DNA of 64,000 nt from an uncultured Akkermansia sp. GTDB taxonomy: Bacteria > Verrucomicrobiota > Verrucomicrobiia > Verrucomicrobiales > Akkermansiaceae. The notes beneath the pieces were generated by a model. It searched no databases, was not told the origin of the DNA, and worked only from the letters and a program-made list of their open reading frames with translations. The stretch is taken from positions 1 to 64,000 of the forward strand of contig CAJKMG010000013.1 of assembly GCA_905200945.1 (NCBI GenBank), written 5' to 3'. Shown piece after piece: positions 62,494 to 64,000 of this stretch. The translations under genes were made by a program, and so were the position numbers. Positions within the stretch are counted from its first letter, which is position 1; every line of letters starts with the position of its first letter.

Positions 62494-62511
62494 TGTTAGG
62501 TTCAGCTAACA
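62494..62511 (+). promoter_or_regulatory. Inverted repeat upstream of the P-type ATPase gene
   Basis: TGTTAG-n6-CTAACA forms a 6-bp inverted repeat, 45 bp before the ATG at 62557. It could be the operator of a metal-sensing repressor, but no sensor gene is in the window. Confidence 0.5.
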
Positions 62512-62556
62512 GTGTGGGGTCTGATCCGGCCCTGGAACATCAAACACTCCGTTTTA

Positions 62557-64000
62557 ATGACAATGGAAGAAAAGAACTATCTTGTTTCCGGCATGCATTG
62601 CGCCGGGTGTGCCGCCAAGGTGGAGCGCGCCGTGGAGGAACTGGAGGGGGTGGAGCGCGTAGAGTTGAATTTGCTGACGGGGCGGATGACCGTTTTGTTT
62701 GAAAAGCCTGATTCCCCCGCTATGGAGCGGATAGCTCCGGTGGTGGAGAAAGCCGGTTTCCACCTGGCGGATTGGAAGGAACAGCCGCTTGCCGGAGCGG
62801 AGAAAGAGGAAAGGCAGGAACAGGAGGAAACGGGCGGCTCCCGCCTCGTCTGGTCCATTCTGCTGCTCGTTCCTTTAATGTATTTATCCATGGGACCCAT
62901 GTGGCACTGGCCCGTTCCGGGAGGGAGTTGGGGCCTCTGGATGAATTGGTGGACACAAGGCATTCTGGCGGGCGCCGTCCTGTGGCTGAACCGGCATTAT
63001 TTGATAAACGGCGTGCGGCAGCTTGTTGCGCTGTCTCCCAATATGGATTCCCTGATCGCCATCGGTTCCGGCTCCGCTTTTTTGTACGGGCTGTATTTGC
63101 TGGTAGCGGGGATGTGGCAGGGGTTCAGTGTGGATGGAATGGAGCTGTATTTTGAATCTGCCGCCATGATCGTCACCCTGATTTCCCTGGGGAAATATCT
63201 TGAACGCCGCTCTTATCGGAAAACGAATGCCGCCGTAAAAGGGCTGGTAAAGCTGGTTCCCCAGGAGGCGCTGGTGTGGCATGACGGCGCGGAGCGCGCC
63301 GTTCCGCTGGATGAAATCCGTTCCGGGGACCTGGTGGTGGTGAAAACCGGGCAGCGGATTCCGGTGGACGGCATGATTGAAGAGGGGCAGGCCGCTCTGG
63401 ATGAATCGGATCTGACGGGGGAAAGCATGCCGGTGGACAGGACGGCGGGGGACCGGGTGATCAGCGGAACGTTCAACCGGGCCGGGTATCTCAAAATCCG
63501 CGCGGAACGCGTGGGAGGGGATTCCACGCTGGCCCGCATGATCCGCCTGGTGGAGCAGGCCAGCCAGTCCAAGGCGCCCATTGCGCGGCTGGCGGACCGG
63601 GTATGCTATTTCTTTGTCCCTGCGGTCATTGCCGTTGCCCTGGTATCGCTGGTTGGGTGGATGGCTGCCGGGGAGGGGTTTTCCTTCGCCCTCGCCAGGG
63701 CAATTGCGGTGCTGGTGATTTCCTGCCCCTGTGTCCTGGGGCTCGCTACGCCTATCGCCATTATGGTGGGGACGGGCAGGGGCGCGCGGCTGGGCATCCT
63801 GTGCAAGTCCGCCGGAGCTCTGGAAGCCCTGAGCCGCGTGGATACCGTCGTTTTTGACAAGACGGGCACCCTGACGGAAGGGGAGCCCCGGGTAGTGGCC
63901 GTGCTGCCGGAGGAAGGAATGGATGCGGACGCGCTGGTGGAGATGGCGGCGGCTTTGGAACAGGGTTCGGAACATCCTGTGGGAAAGGCTGTTTATGAAC
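62557..64000 (+). CDS. Heavy-metal (copper-type) P-type ATPase, cut by the window end
   Basis: 481 codons are visible. The N-terminal heavy-metal-binding domain has GMHCAGC with Cys15 and Cys18. After helices comes the A-domain with DESDLTGESMPVD, then the ion-pathway motif SCPCVLGLATP with Cys390-Pro391-Cys392, and the phosphorylation site Asp434 in VFDKTGTLTEG. CPC plus a single CxxC domain fits Cu(+) export (CopA type). The window ends before the ATP-binding hinge motif and last helices. The gene is divergent from GH16. The inverted repeat before it may control metal response. Confidence 0.93.
   Translation, partial: MTMEEKNYLVSGMHCAGCAAKVERAVEELEGVERVELNLLTGRMTVLFEKPDSPAMERIAPVVEKAGFHLADWKEQPLAGAEKEERQEQEETGGSRLVWSILLLVPLMYLSMGPMWHWPVPGGSWGLWMNWWTQGILAGAVLWLNRHYLINGVRQLVALSPNMDSLIAIGSGSAFLYGLYLLVAGMWQGFSVDGMELYFESAAMIVTLISLGKYLERRSYRKTNAAVKGLVKLVPQEALVWHDGAERAVPLDEIRSGDLVVVKTGQRIPVDGMIEEGQAALDESDLTGESMPVDRTAGDRVISGTFNRAGYLKIRAERVGGDSTLARMIRLVEQASQSKAPIARLADRVCYFFVPAVIAVALVSLVGWMAAGEGFSFALARAIAVLVISCPCVLGLATPIAIMVGTGRGARLGILCKSAGALEALSRVDTVVFDKTGTLTEGEPRVVAVLPEEGMDADALVEMAAALEQGSEHPVGKAVYE

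Overview
The window looks like a chromosomal segment of a mucin-degrading Verrucomicrobium, most probably Akkermansia (A. muciniphila or a close relative). This rests on gene content and protein style: a PEP-CTERM exported protein, scattered secreted glycosidases (GH27, GH36, GH29, GH20, GH16) plus a sialate O-acetylesterase-like enzyme, weak Shine-Dalgarno sites, a fairly GC-rich backbone, and a strictly anaerobic ribonucleotide reductase. No database was searched, so the species is an inference. No rRNA, tRNA, CRISPR array or recognisable insertion sequence was found.

Layout. 1-9400: PEP-CTERM protein, SASA-type esterase, nrdR, an unknown gene, GH27 alpha-galactosidase, a SulP anion permease and argH. 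9465-11516: a phased 10-bp repeat array in front of an AT-rich ATPase gene of foreign appearance, then a SWIM protein. 11533-24604: housekeeping and competence genes (enolase, endonuclease IV, GH29 fucosidase, an HD-domain nuclease candidate, ComEC, MiaB, an RlmD/TrmA-type methyltransferase, a small lipoprotein, a thioredoxin-like protein). 24817-31909: an AT-rich type I restriction-modification operon hsdM-(27-aa ORF)-hsdS-prrC-hsdR, in which the embedded gene is a PrrC anticodon-nuclease homologue. 31975-38946: a membrane protein paralogous to the one at 11533-13068, an HU-like protein, GH36, and a three-gene operon of exported proteins including a transglutaminase-like one. 39275-44724: a minus-strand block of an AspT-like antiporter, response regulator, histidine kinase with a cyclic-nucleotide-binding-like domain, and a DASS/SLC13 carboxylate transporter. 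44803-48320: the anaerobic ribonucleotide reductase operon with its leader. 48603-64000: a phosphoethanolamine-transferase-like enzyme, rubrerythrin, an M42 peptidase, GH20, an MFS transporter, alkaline phosphatase, mscL, argD plus a tandem ACT protein, efp, a GDSL hydrolase, GH16 and a truncated copper-type P-ATPase.

How they work together. The glycosidases and esterase would strip galactose, fucose, hexosamine and acetyl groups from mucin glycans. NrdR (3137-3628) probably acts on the nrdD promoter at 48274-48320, where two NrdR-box-like sites sit 31 bp apart centre to centre. Just downstream, the nrdD leader carries a cobalamin riboswitch, so the class III reductase appears to be under both NrdR and B12 control. 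The reductase is split: the glycyl-radical segment is a separate 64-codon ORF, in frame with nrdD but separated by a TAA stop and 17 codons. The restriction operon is arranged as a defence system with a back-up: PrrC is known in E. coli to be kept silent by its type IC restriction enzyme and released when a phage disables it.

Most notable for follow-up: the PrrC-bearing type I locus with LTAE spacer repeats in HsdS; the split nrdD with dual NrdR/B12 regulation; arginine at the EF-P tip; a ComEC whose metallo-beta-lactamase-like domain has lost its metal-binding motif; and the helically phased repeat array in front of the orphan ATPase.
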